Part shown: piece after piece, positions 1-5,615 of the stretch | Layout of the letters: every line of letters starts with the position of its first letter | Numbering within the stretch: the first letter of the stretch is position 1 | Notes under the pieces: generated by a model | What the model saw: the letters and a program-made list of their open reading frames with translations, nothing else | Databases searched by the model: none | What the model was told of the DNA's origin: nothing | Translations under genes and position numbers: made by a program | Assembly (NCBI GenBank): GCA_003564925.1 | Contig: PXDW01000118.1 | Span: forward strand, 1 to 6,512 | DNA from: Candidatus Woesearchaeota archaeon | GTDB lineage: Archaea > Nanobdellota > Nanobdellia > Woesearchaeales > PXDW01 | Length of the DNA stretch: 6,512 bases | Direction of reading: 5' to 3'

Positions 1-163
1 AGCCGTCTTCCTGTATGATTTTATGGCAGTTCTGAATCCCATCATCGCATGTAGGGCATGGGGGGCAAGGCCCTCCGCAGTCTATCCCCTCTTCGCATAC
101 CTCTATCCAGGAGCCGTCTTCCTGTAATATCATGTGGCAGTTCTTAATCCCATCATCGCATGT
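1..163 (-). repeat. 111-bp tandem repeat encoding a 37-residue cysteine-rich unit in gene G
   Basis: Bases 1-52 match 112-163 with six mismatches, giving a 111-bp, in-frame period. The encoded unit starts TCDDGI(K/Q)NCH, continues through QEDGSW and ends EGIDCGGPCPPCP. One full unit and the start of another are visible; the array may continue past the window edge. The DGIxN...DCGGPC pattern is familiar from secreted archaeal and bacterial proteins, where the cysteines are presumed to pair. Confidence 0.85.
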
Positions 164-1501
164 TGCCTCATATATACATTCTCTTTCTTCTTCTGGCTTT
201 TTATCTGTTGTTCCACAATTATTTACATCAACACAAGTTCTTGTCTGCCAGCCGTCTATAGAGCATTCCGACCATTCAGTACATTCCCATTTTTCATCAC
301 ATCTTTCCTCAAATATGTCCCTATAGTCTATTCTGTAATCATAATCATAATGGTCTCCATAATCATAATAATCATCTATCCTATCTTCAGGACCATCCAC
401 ACCATCACCTTCTCCTTCGCCAACTCCGGGAGGGATAGGAGGACATGGTCCGCAGTCTTCAGGGCAATTAAGGCAATTCTCGCCAGGTCCACAATAACCG
501 TCACCGCAGTATGGCCCTCTTATTATTTCAAGATTGAAAACTTCTGAAACATTAAACATTCCATCTGTAACAGATATATTTATTGTGTGGTTTCCAATCT
601 GTGGAAAAGTCGGGGTAAAATTTATTAGTCCTGTATATGGATCAATATTAAACAAATGAGTATCATCTGAAAAGATTAAGGTATCATTGTCTGCATCAGT
701 TGCTATCACCTGCAATGTGAAAAGCTGGCCCTCTACGGCTATTTGATCTCCTATAGGCTCAATAACAGGCGGATGATCAACATTAAAAACAGTTAAGTTA
801 AAAGTTATTGAAGCATTTAATTCGCCATCGCATACAGTTATTGTTATTGTGTGATTCCCTACATGCCTCTTTATTGGGGTGAAGTTTATTATTCCTGTAA
901 AAGGATCTATATCGAACATATCAGTATCATCATAATATGTCAGAATATCCCAATAATTCAAGTCTGATGCATTTACATTATAAAAAAATGTTTCTGTCTC
1001 ATTTACATATTGGTGAGGTATGTCATGGAGGAAAAAAGGAGGATAGTTTAAAAGAGACAGGTTTACTTCTTTAAAAGTTCCCGAATCCCAGCTATTGTTT
1101 CCGAAATGAACTGTTGGCATTCCATCTATAAAAAACAATATTTCGTCATCTTTTTCAGCCCCCTCATCATAAGGAGTCTGATAATCATCAGCCAAACAGG
1201 ATAATAGGCCGTAATATCCGTCATTCAATATTAAAAAATGTCCACACAAGACTCCATCAGGATCATAAGCAGTAACGTTCATTCCCACTGTTCCATTTTC
1301 AAGGTCAGATATTACAGCACCATAAAATTCTGCCGGAACCCTTGGAAAAGAAAATGCTAAAAAAGAGTTTATAGCCAATAAAATTATAAATACAAATATT
1401 AAAATGAAAAATGATAAGGTTTTACTTAATATATTATTATTTTTCGATGTATCTAATCTATATTCTTTAATTGTTTTTTTGCTTTTGTTTCTTGAAATCA
1501 T
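1..1501 (-). CDS. Large modular surface protein with cadherin-like and cysteine-rich repeats (gene G; 3' end outside window)
   Basis: The frame is open from the ATG at 1501 to the window edge (500 codons, no stop), so the C terminus is missing. An in-frame TAA two codons upstream makes this ATG the first possible start. Residues 1-28 are basic and hydrophilic, and 29-50 form a membrane or signal segment. Residues 52-130 resemble an archaeal/bacterial surface domain (EFYGAVISD, YYGLLSCLADD, ILFFIDG). Two cadherin/dystroglycan-like Ig domains follow at about 154-240 and 244-327, each with an F(D/N)IDP(F/Y)TG(I/L)INFTP signature. Next come CGDGYCGPGENCLNCPEDCG (332-351), an acidic Gly then Tyr/Asp-rich linker (about 357-396), a thrombospondin-1-like module (405-442) and 37-residue Cys repeats (448 onward). 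About 15 N-x-S/T sequons suggest glycosylation. A structural or adhesive surface role is inferred; no enzymatic motif is seen. It is the last gene of the E-F-G block. Confidence 0.88.
   Translation of the reverse strand, partial: MISRNKSKKTIKEYRLDTSKNNNILSKTLSFFILIFVFIILLAINSFLAFSFPRVPAEFYGAVISDLENGTVGMNVTAYDPDGVLCGHFLILNDGYYGLLSCLADDYQTPYDEGAEKDDEILFFIDGMPTVHFGNNSWDSGTFKEVNLSLLNYPPFFLHDIPHQYVNETETFFYNVNASDLNYWDILTYYDDTDMFDIDPFTGIINFTPIKRHVGNHTITITVCDGELNASITFNLTVFNVDHPPVIEPIGDQIAVEGQLFTLQVIATDADNDTLIFSDDTHLFNIDPYTGLINFTPTFPQIGNHTINISVTDGMFNVSEVFNLEIIRGPYCGDGYCGPGENCLNCPEDCGPCPPIPPGVGEGEGDGVDGPEDRIDDYYDYGDHYDYDYRIDYRDIFEERCDEKWECTEWSECSIDGWQTRTCVDVNNCGTTDKKPEEERECIYEATCDDGIKNCHMILQEDGSWIEVCEEGIDCGGPCPPCPTCDDGIQNCHKIIQEDG
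335..375 (-). repeat. Low-complexity stretch encoding a Tyr/Asp-rich linker in gene G
   Basis: Reiterated ATAATC-like hexamers on the plus strand read as GAT and TAT codons on the coding strand. They give a DDYYDYGDHYDYDYR-type linker between the Cys motif and the thrombospondin-like module. The preceding bases encode an acidic Gly-rich run (GEGEGDG). It is probably a flexible spacer, and copy number could vary in frame without breaking the gene. Confidence 0.6.
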
Positions 1502-1532
1502 TTTTTATTCCAATGAACCTAATCATCAATCT

Positions 1533-1545
1533 CTTAATCATTAAG
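1533..1545. repeat. 13-bp perfect dyad CTTAATCATTAAG between genes F and G
   Basis: CTTAAT and ATTAAG form six-base arms around a single central base in the 48-bp F-G spacer. A one-base loop makes an RNA hairpin unlikely, so a DNA-level site is the better reading if it is real. It has the same 13-bp CTT-N7-AAG outline as the repeated dyad in the leader of the HTH gene, but in AT-rich DNA chance is a serious alternative. Confidence 0.35.
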
Positions 1546-1549
1546 CAAT

Positions 1550-2260
1550 CTATATTATGAACAAAGTATCCTCCTTACTCATCATTATCCAATATCCATA
1601 ATGGGGATGCATTAGTAAAAAAGTTCCATCTTCTGATGAAGCATTATAATAGTAATATCTCATTTCTGATGCATTGTAGAACCATAGTATTGTATAGCTA
1701 CCATCAATCGTAGTCAACGCGTCTGATATATTTTTAGTTACATTAGTTGGGTAGCCGATAAGGTTCCATCCCTGTGCCAATTGAATCCTGTCTGGCTTTA
1801 TTAGATAGCCGGACAATTCGAATAAACTGCTGTTTTTCATGTTTATCCAGTATCCTTTCTGCTCGTTTATTTCTTTTAAGTCCTGTATAACCCAATCTGG
1901 CAGATAAGGGTTATAGGCTTTCCAGGGATCTGTCCTGTCATTAGGATAATAAGCATGGACAGAATAATACTTTCCGGAAATATTTGACAATACATTTTCT
2001 ATCGAAGTGTTGTCAGCCAGACAAGGTATTGATATTAAATTCCATTCATCTTCAAGAATTATTTGACATTCATGCTCAATTTTCTGACCAGATACATAAG
2101 CTCGAGTAATAGTAGTATCGAATATAGAATAGCCAATTATTGAAGGATCTAATATTATTTTCCTCACAGGAATAAAAATAAAAATAGCTATCAAAAAAAT
2201 CAAAGCTATGATAAGCTTTGTTCTTCCTGACAATTTGATTCCTTTATTTTCGATTTTCAT
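1550..2260 (-). CDS. Membrane-anchored extracytoplasmic protein with two WNLIS-type repeats (gene F)
   Basis: This 236-residue protein has a short basic N terminus, one strongly hydrophobic helix at about 15-31, then an extracytoplasmic domain with seven N-x-S/T sequons. That domain holds two copies of a repeat. The first opens with EWNLISIP (72-79) and closes with GYWINM (136-141). The second opens with GWNLIGYP (164-171) and closes with GYWIMM (222-227). Each has an ISxAL/IENVL-like helix and an aromatic strand (YYSVHAYY, YTILWFYN) between the two motifs. Repeats of this kind occur in secreted archaeal proteins; I know of no established activity. The start is the ATG at 2260, 28 bp after the stop of E. 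Another ATG directly after that stop is out of frame, and no clear Shine-Dalgarno is present. Expression by read-through from E is likely. Confidence 0.85.
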   Translation of the reverse strand: MKIENKGIKLSGRTKLIIALIFLIAIFIFIPVRKIILDPSIIGYSIFDTTITRAYVSGQKIEHECQIILEDEWNLISIPCLADNTSIENVLSNISGKYYSVHAYYPNDRTDPWKAYNPYLPDWVIQDLKEINEQKGYWINMKNSSLFELSGYLIKPDRIQLAQGWNLIGYPTNVTKNISDALTTIDGSYTILWFYNASEMRYYYYNASSEDGTFLLMHPHYGYWIMMSKEDTLFII

Positions 2261-2288
2261 TTGTTTTTATTTTTATTCTGTTTTTCAT

Positions 2289-3065
2289 CTATGTTAACTC
2301 AACATAAAAGTAATATGCTGTAGAGCCTGTCCAAGAAGGGTGGCCCATCTCTGGAACAATCATCTGGAAATCATAAGGCAGCGTATTATAACCTGTTTGT
2401 GCCTGCTCTATTCTTGTTGCATATACTATATCTCCATTATTTGAGTTGGTTCCATCATACAATATAACCTCTTCAAAATGTGAGGATTGGGTTTGGTTAT
2501 TAACATTTGTATGTATTGAATAGCATTCATTTTCCTCTATTTTAACTGTGCCTACATGAAATGATTCGTGACTTTTAGAGCTAAATGTTGCGCTTATATT
2601 ATCATTAGGATTAGATGTGTGGTTCATAGCAAATTCCTCATTTCCTATATGGGTTTTATTGGCACAGGATATATCTCCCCATGAAATAAGCTCTGGGCTT
2701 CTGGTTGCATAAACTGTTCCAACAATATTGCTTAGCGACCAGTCAAAAATTGAATAACTTGATGCATCTGACAAAACTAATCTTCCTGTAACATTACCGA
2801 CAAATGCTTTCCACTTGAGGTTTTGGGCTGTTACATTCAAAACCATTGTTGTTATTGAGCCTCCTGTAGTGTTTATCAAAGTTGAGCCTGTTCTTGAATA
2901 TGTTTCATTAGTCATTTCCATTATTGTCGGACCAACTGGAACTGCATAAACATCATAAGCAAAATATTGCAACGAAAATAAAATTATAAAGAAGGCAAAC
3001 AAAAACAGCACTATCTTTAATGCTGTGCTTTTTTCTGTACTATTTTTTTTGTTTTTATATTGCAT
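2289..3065 (-). CDS. Secreted two-cysteine surface protein, third member of the A/B/E family (gene E)
   Basis: This 258-residue protein has a basic N terminus (1-17), a hydrophobic stretch (18-34) and a plausible cleavage site after VYA (39-41), so the mature protein would begin VPVGPT. Family motifs are WKAFVGNVTG (85-94), FDWS (107-110), VYATRS (118-123), GNEEFAMNHT (141-150), DFQMIVPE (232-239) and YYFYVEL at the C terminus. The only two cysteines, C134 and C181, align with those of A and B and suggest one disulfide. Eight N-x-S/T sequons are present. There is no C-terminal anchor and no catalytic motif, so the function is unknown. The ATG lies inside the last codons of the HTH gene, overlapping by 11 bp, so translational coupling is likely. 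The 3' end is almost identical in DNA to that of gene B. Confidence 0.9.
   Translation of the reverse strand: MQYKNKKNSTEKSTALKIVLFLFAFFIILFSLQYFAYDVYAVPVGPTIMEMTNETYSRTGSTLINTTGGSITTMVLNVTAQNLKWKAFVGNVTGRLVLSDASSYSIFDWSLSNIVGTVYATRSPELISWGDISCANKTHIGNEEFAMNHTSNPNDNISATFSSKSHESFHVGTVKIEENECYSIHTNVNNQTQSSHFEEVILYDGTNSNNGDIVYATRIEQAQTGYNTLPYDFQMIVPEMGHPSWTGSTAYYFYVELT
2295..2333 (-). repeat. 39-bp near-identical copy of the 3' end of gene B
   Basis: Bases 2295-2333 match 4798-4836 at 38 of 39 positions, including a perfect 32-bp core (2302-2333). They encode the final WTGSTAYYFYVEL in E and B. Twelve of those 13 codons are identical, including their synonymous third bases. Confidence 0.9.
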
Positions 3066-3591
3066 TTTTAATGATCCTTCTTTTTTTTCTAGCTCTTTGA
3101 TAAACAGTCCATATAGTCCTCTGGTTTCTGCTAAGAAGAGGAGCTATTTCGCAATATTTCAAGTTAAAATTTTCTTTTAGATATTCGATAAGAGACTCTA
3201 AAAAACTCAAAGAGCGGTTTCTTAAAGCGCTTGAAGGAACGAAAATTTTTCCCCCGTTCGTTTCAAGAACATTTTTATTTTTTGTTTGTGATGAGCTATA
3301 AGCGCCCCAAATTGTTTTCTGGCTTCTATTTAAAAGAGATGCAATATCTGAAAATCTTAGTCCTAAATTTTCCTTGAGGTACTTTGTTGTAGTTTCTAAA
3401 GGGCTTAGAACGTTATTATTAAAAATATCCAAAGGGATTAGAACAGGATTAATTTTATTACTTTTAGATTTTTTATCTGCTTCTTTTTTATTAGCTAAAG
3501 AAATAGAAGAAAATTCAACAGAAGAAATACTGGAAGAAGAGTCTATGTAGAACAAGTTATCTTCTATAACCTTTTTCTCTCTCGCTTCCAT
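3055..3591 (-). CDS. Protein with two tandem helix-turn-helix repeats, candidate transcription regulator (gene D)
   Basis: This 178-residue cytoplasmic protein has no membrane segment. After a low-complexity Ser/Lys-rich N terminus (about 17-48) come two copies of one module 66 residues apart: 52-104 and 118-170. The copies share about 22 of 47 aligned residues, including LSxLE, YLKEN, the HTH core IAxLLxR and QxTIWxxY. The C terminus is strongly basic (ARKKRRIIK). The LxxxxIAxLLxRxxxTIWxxY pattern fits a DNA-binding HTH with the recognition helix near RSQKTIW and RNQRTIW. Two motifs in one chain could bind both halves of a dyad. The start is the ATG at 3591, with no Shine-Dalgarno; a 22-bp repeat ends one base before it. 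It overlaps gene E by 11 bp, so it is probably co-expressed with E-F-G. Regulation of the surface genes or of itself is inferred. Confidence 0.85.
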   Translation of the reverse strand: MEAREKKVIEDNLFYIDSSSSISSVEFSSISLANKKEADKKSKSNKINPVLIPLDIFNNNVLSPLETTTKYLKENLGLRFSDIASLLNRSQKTIWGAYSSSQTKNKNVLETNGGKIFVPSSALRNRSLSFLESLIEYLKENFNLKYCEIAPLLSRNQRTIWTVYQRARKKRRIIKNAI

Positions 3592-3592
3592 T

Positions 3593-3614
3593 TTTTCTTG
3601 CTATGTAAGTAATT
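3593..3614 (-). repeat. 22-bp perfect direct repeat, proximal copy, beside the start of the HTH gene
   Basis: This 22-bp sequence is identical to 3731-3752 and lies one base upstream of the HTH gene start codon. Its core, CTTGCTATGTAAG (3597-3609 on the plus strand), is an imperfect dyad of form CTTnCnnnGnAAG. The position, flush with the start of a gene lacking a Shine-Dalgarno, would suit a repressor site overlapping the transcription start, but no binding is shown. Confidence 0.75.
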
Positions 3615-3617
3615 CAA

Positions 3618-3628
3618 GCAAGACTTGC
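3618..3628. promoter_or_regulatory. Perfect dyad GCAAG-A-CTTGC in the HTH gene leader
   Basis: Five-base arms flank one central base, between the two copies of the 22-bp repeat. The arm CTTGC is the same pentamer found in each copy of that repeat. A one-base loop cannot form an RNA hairpin, so this is a candidate protein-binding site in DNA. Operator function is inferred. Confidence 0.4.
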
Positions 3629-3655
3629 AGCACCTTTTGAAAGATGCAAAAATAA

Positions 3656-3667
3656 ACAAGCGCTTGT
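3656..3667. promoter_or_regulatory. 12-bp perfect palindrome ACAAGCGCTTGT in the HTH gene leader
   Basis: The sequence equals its own reverse complement over 12 bases, with CAAG/CTTG half-sites like the other dyads in this leader. It lies 64 bp upstream of the HTH start codon. It is a plausible operator for the HTH protein or another dimeric regulator. Confidence 0.45.
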
Positions 3668-3708
3668 CGTTTTCGTTTTATCGTTTGGCCGCTCTATTGT
3701 TTGGGTTT

Positions 3709-3730
3709 TTTCAGTCTTTGAAAACTGAAA
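3709..3730. repeat. Inverted repeat TTTCAGT-N8-ACTGAAA abutting the distal 22-bp repeat
   Basis: Seven-base perfect arms (3709-3715 and 3724-3730) enclose eight bases and end where the distal 22-bp repeat begins. On the transcribed minus strand no T run follows, so it does not look like a terminator for these genes. It could be a DNA-binding dyad or a weak leader hairpin. Confidence 0.4.
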
Positions 3731-3752
3731 TTTTCTTGCTATGTAAGTAATT
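3731..3752 (-). repeat. 22-bp perfect direct repeat, distal copy
   Basis: This is identical to 3593-3614 and in the same orientation, 138 bp further upstream of the HTH gene. It contains the same CTTGCTATGTAAG dyad (3735-3747). Exact conservation over 22 bases in a non-coding region argues for either function or recent local duplication. Flanking bases do not match beyond the 22-mer. Confidence 0.75.
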
Positions 3753-3762
3753 GCTTTTCCTC

Positions 3763-3791
3763 TTTTCCATATTAAAAAAATGGAAAAAAGA
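3763..3791 (-). terminator. T-rich terminator-like region after gene C
   Basis: Reading along the minus strand, runs of six T (3789-3784) and seven T (3780-3774) begin within about 15 bases of the gene C stop codon. Archaeal RNA polymerase commonly terminates at such oligo-T tracts. An AT-rich eight-base inverted repeat (TTTTCCAT / ATGGAAAA) spans the same bases. The strength is unknown and some read-through into the HTH unit is possible. Confidence 0.5.
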
Positions 3792-3799
3792 AATGATTA

Positions 3800-4762
3800 T
3801 TAGTTTGTTGGGGAGGCAAAAAATTCCAAAGTTCCGTTGCAGTAACCTCCGACTGTCAAAGGTACCCTTAATTTCCAGTAAGTCTGGTTTGTACTATCTG
3901 AGTAATCATATTCATTAGTCCTTACAGGTACTGTAAGCCCGCTAATCAATGTTGAAGTGTTAGTTACAGGAATCATAGCATCAAAATCTTCGCCATAATT
4001 TAATGAAAATCTTTCCCTATCCAAAGCCATGTCCCCTAACTCGCATATCATCGAGCTGTTCGTGGGATTATTTCTGTCAGAAGTTCCGCCATAAGCCCTT
4101 ACAGAAACATTTATTGGCTCGTTTCCAAAATTAGTTATATTAAGTTCTTTGTCTGTAGAAGTTTCCAAAACTGATAAGTTGCCATAGCTTATATAATCTG
4201 TAACATATATGCCTACCAAAGTATTAATTGTTGCATATCCTATATTGGAGCTGTTGAACCTATATATACGCTCTGTTGCTGTTCCACCATAATCCATTAC
4301 AGTCATGTTACATATCCATGTTCCGTTATTTGCAAAGTACCATATATCAAAGAAGCAATGGCATGATGCGTTATAAGGAGAGCCGGCAACCTGCTCACAC
4401 TCACAATCAACAAGAGGGTCTGCGCTATAGTGATTATTATTATTGTTAGGATGGACATTAGTTACAGACTCATGATAAAATGTAGCATTAGTAATATTAA
4501 CATCATCCCATCCATTATAATCCCAAACAATGGCTGTGCAGTTTATCCTTGTTGTAGTTCCAGGAACAAGCGTTATTACATCAGGATTTACTGCAACACT
4601 AGTTACATTGGGCTCTGTATTCCAGATATAAACCTCTGTAAGTGTTGTTGAATTAGTATCTCCTATAACGCCCGGAGCTACAATACTTAAGGCTACTAAT
4701 ACTGATAAAACTAAAAATACAGTTAAAGTACTACTTAGCCAAAGGAATTGTTGTTTTTCCAT
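3800..4762 (-). CDS. Cysteine- and sequon-rich secreted or membrane-anchored protein, unknown function (gene C)
   Basis: From the ATG at 4762 the product is 320 residues. A TTG two codons upstream (4768) could also serve, but ATG is preferred and neither has a Shine-Dalgarno. A hydrophobic segment at about 11-34 is a signal peptide or anchor. The mature part carries eight cysteines (75, 120, 122, 134, 136, 151, 240, 308), including the close pairs CEC and CHC, and 16 N-x-S/T sequons, the highest count here. The N-terminal half (about 52-160) looks like an Ig-like beta domain (VITLVPGTTTRINCTAIVWDYNG, then NNGTWICNMTVMDYGG). The second half (about 185-310) is another beta-rich region. A run of five Asn (106-110) is encoded by an AAT microsatellite. 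It shares no obvious motifs with A, B or E, but lies 29 bp after B and is probably in its operon. No catalytic motif is seen. Confidence 0.87.
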   Translation of the reverse strand: MEKQQFLWLSSTLTVFLVLSVLVALSIVAPGVIGDTNSTTLTEVYIWNTEPNVTSVAVNPDVITLVPGTTTRINCTAIVWDYNGWDDVNITNATFYHESVTNVHPNNNNNHYSADPLVDCECEQVAGSPYNASCHCFFDIWYFANNGTWICNMTVMDYGGTATERIYRFNSSNIGYATINTLVGIYVTDYISYGNLSVLETSTDKELNITNFGNEPINVSVRAYGGTSDRNNPTNSSMICELGDMALDRERFSLNYGEDFDAMIPVTNTSTLISGLTVPVRTNEYDYSDSTNQTYWKLRVPLTVGGYCNGTLEFFASPTN

Positions 4763-4791
4763 TTTCAATACGTTCTTGATCTATGCCAGGC

Positions 4792-5577
4792 TTATGCTAA
4801 CTCGACATAAAAGTAATATGCTGTAGAGCCTGTCCATGCTGCATAGCCCCTTTCAGGAAGTATCATCTGAAAATCAAATTTTCTTCCTTCGTGGTAGCCG
4901 TCTTTTGAACCATCTACAAGCGCGGTGTATATTATGTTTGTTCCGTCATAAAGCAACAATTCCTCAAAAACATCTCCAGCTGGAGCTGTACTGTTAACAT
5001 ACAAATTTGTTGTGTAGCAGTCATTTGGATCGATATCTCTTGTTGCTACTGTGAAACCAGTATTTGTCTTATCAGGAAATGTTACTGTTATATTATCGGT
5101 TGGATTTGAAGTATGGTTCATTGCAATTTCCTCATTTCCTATGTGAGTTATATTCGCGCATGTTATACCTCCCCAATTTAAAGGGGATGAAGACCTGCTT
5201 GCATAGATCTGTCCTCTCAAGCTTGCTGCAATAGACCAGTCGTAAAGCTTGTAACCGCTTGAATCAGCCAAAACTAATGAACCTGTTACGTTTCCAACAT
5301 AACCTTTCCATCTTCGATTCTGCTGTTCAGCCTCAAGATTAACGGTAAAGATATAACCTCCGGCCGTTCCATTGGCACCAGTCATATTAACGGTTGCATT
5401 TGCTGTAGTTCCTAAAGTCGAATTGGATATGTATGAGACTGTTGGCCCTACTGGCTCCGCGTATGCCTTAAAAGCGAAAAAAATAAACAGTAATACAGCA
5501 ACCATTGCAGCAAATCTTGCTTGTTTTGTTCTCATTTTTTTCTTATTCTCCATAAGTTCTCTTTCACTTAATTTCAT
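4792..5577 (-). CDS. Secreted two-cysteine surface protein, A/B/E family (gene B)
   Basis: This 261-residue protein has a long charged N terminus, a hydrophobic core (about 23-36) and a likely cleavage site after AYA (38-40), so the mature protein begins EPVGPT. Family motifs are WKGYVGNVTG (90-99), YDWS (112-115), IYASRS (124-129), GNEEIAMNHT (147-156), DFQMILPE (235-242) and YYFYVEL at the C terminus. The only two cysteines are C140 and C187. Nine N-x-S/T sequons are present. Other in-frame Met codons at residues 9 and 15 would shorten the charged tail; Met1 is kept because neighbouring proteins have similar tails. It is clearly closer to E than to A, with the DNA of its 3' end nearly identical to that of E. 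The gap after A is 38 bp. The function is unknown; an exported, disulfide-bonded, glycosylated protein is inferred. Confidence 0.9.
   Translation of the reverse strand: MKLSERELMENKKKMRTKQARFAAMVAVLLFIFFAFKAYAEPVGPTVSYISNSTLGTTANATVNMTGANGTAGGYIFTVNLEAEQQNRRWKGYVGNVTGSLVLADSSGYKLYDWSIAASLRGQIYASRSSSPLNWGGITCANITHIGNEEIAMNHTSNPTDNITVTFPDKTNTGFTVATRDIDPNDCYTTNLYVNSTAPAGDVFEELLLYDGTNIIYTALVDGSKDGYHEGRKFDFQMILPERGYAAWTGSTAYYFYVELA
4798..4836 (-). repeat. 39-bp near-identical copy of the 3' end of gene E
   Basis: This is the partner of 2295-2333, with a single mismatch and a perfect 32-bp core at 4805-4836. It encodes the last WTGSTAYYFYVEL of gene B. Confidence 0.9.
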
Positions 5578-5615
5578 GGAATCATAATCTTTATTGTGAA
5601 TCCTTATTATGCTCC

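Larger units (their letters stand above)
3592..3799 (-). promoter_or_regulatory. 208-bp intergenic leader of the HTH gene, probable promoter region
   Basis: This is the longest interior gene-free stretch. Along the direction of transcription it holds a T-rich terminator-like segment, the distal 22-bp repeat, a TTTCAGT inverted repeat, the ACAAGCGCTTGT palindrome, the GCAAGACTTGC dyad, and the proximal 22-bp repeat at the start codon. I see no convincing small ORF or RNA gene. A TATA box cannot be assigned confidently; AT-rich candidates such as GTTTATTTTTG near 3648-3658 exist but are weak. Confidence 0.5.

Noticed and set aside
132..547. Plus-strand open frames of 64 and 137 codons
   Set aside because: They lie antisense to the well-supported gene G, whose domains are recognisable on the minus strand. 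Their translations are low-complexity Ile/Ser/Phe-rich shadows of its Asp/Tyr/Gly codons.
3593..3752. CRISPR-like array from the 22-bp repeat
   Set aside because: There are only two copies, 138 bp apart, with no regular spacers and no cas genes. An operator pair or local duplication fits better.
3593..3752. Insertion-sequence ends or attachment sites
   Set aside because: The 22-bp copies are direct, too close together to bracket a mobile gene, and nothing resembling a transposase or integrase lies between or near them.
4433..4444. Phase-variable microsatellite
   Set aside because: The trinucleotide run encodes Asn in frame, so slippage would change length but not switch the gene off. With only about four units it is probably stable.
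4430..4651. Plus-strand 73-codon open frame opening with an Ile run
   Set aside because: It is antisense to gene C; the Ile run is the complement of the AAT codons of its poly-Asn stretch. No ribosome-binding site or recognisable domain.
5372..5587. Plus-strand 71-codon open frame with hydrophobic character
   Set aside because: It is antisense to the signal-peptide end of gene B, and its hydrophobicity mirrors that region. No start signal supports it.
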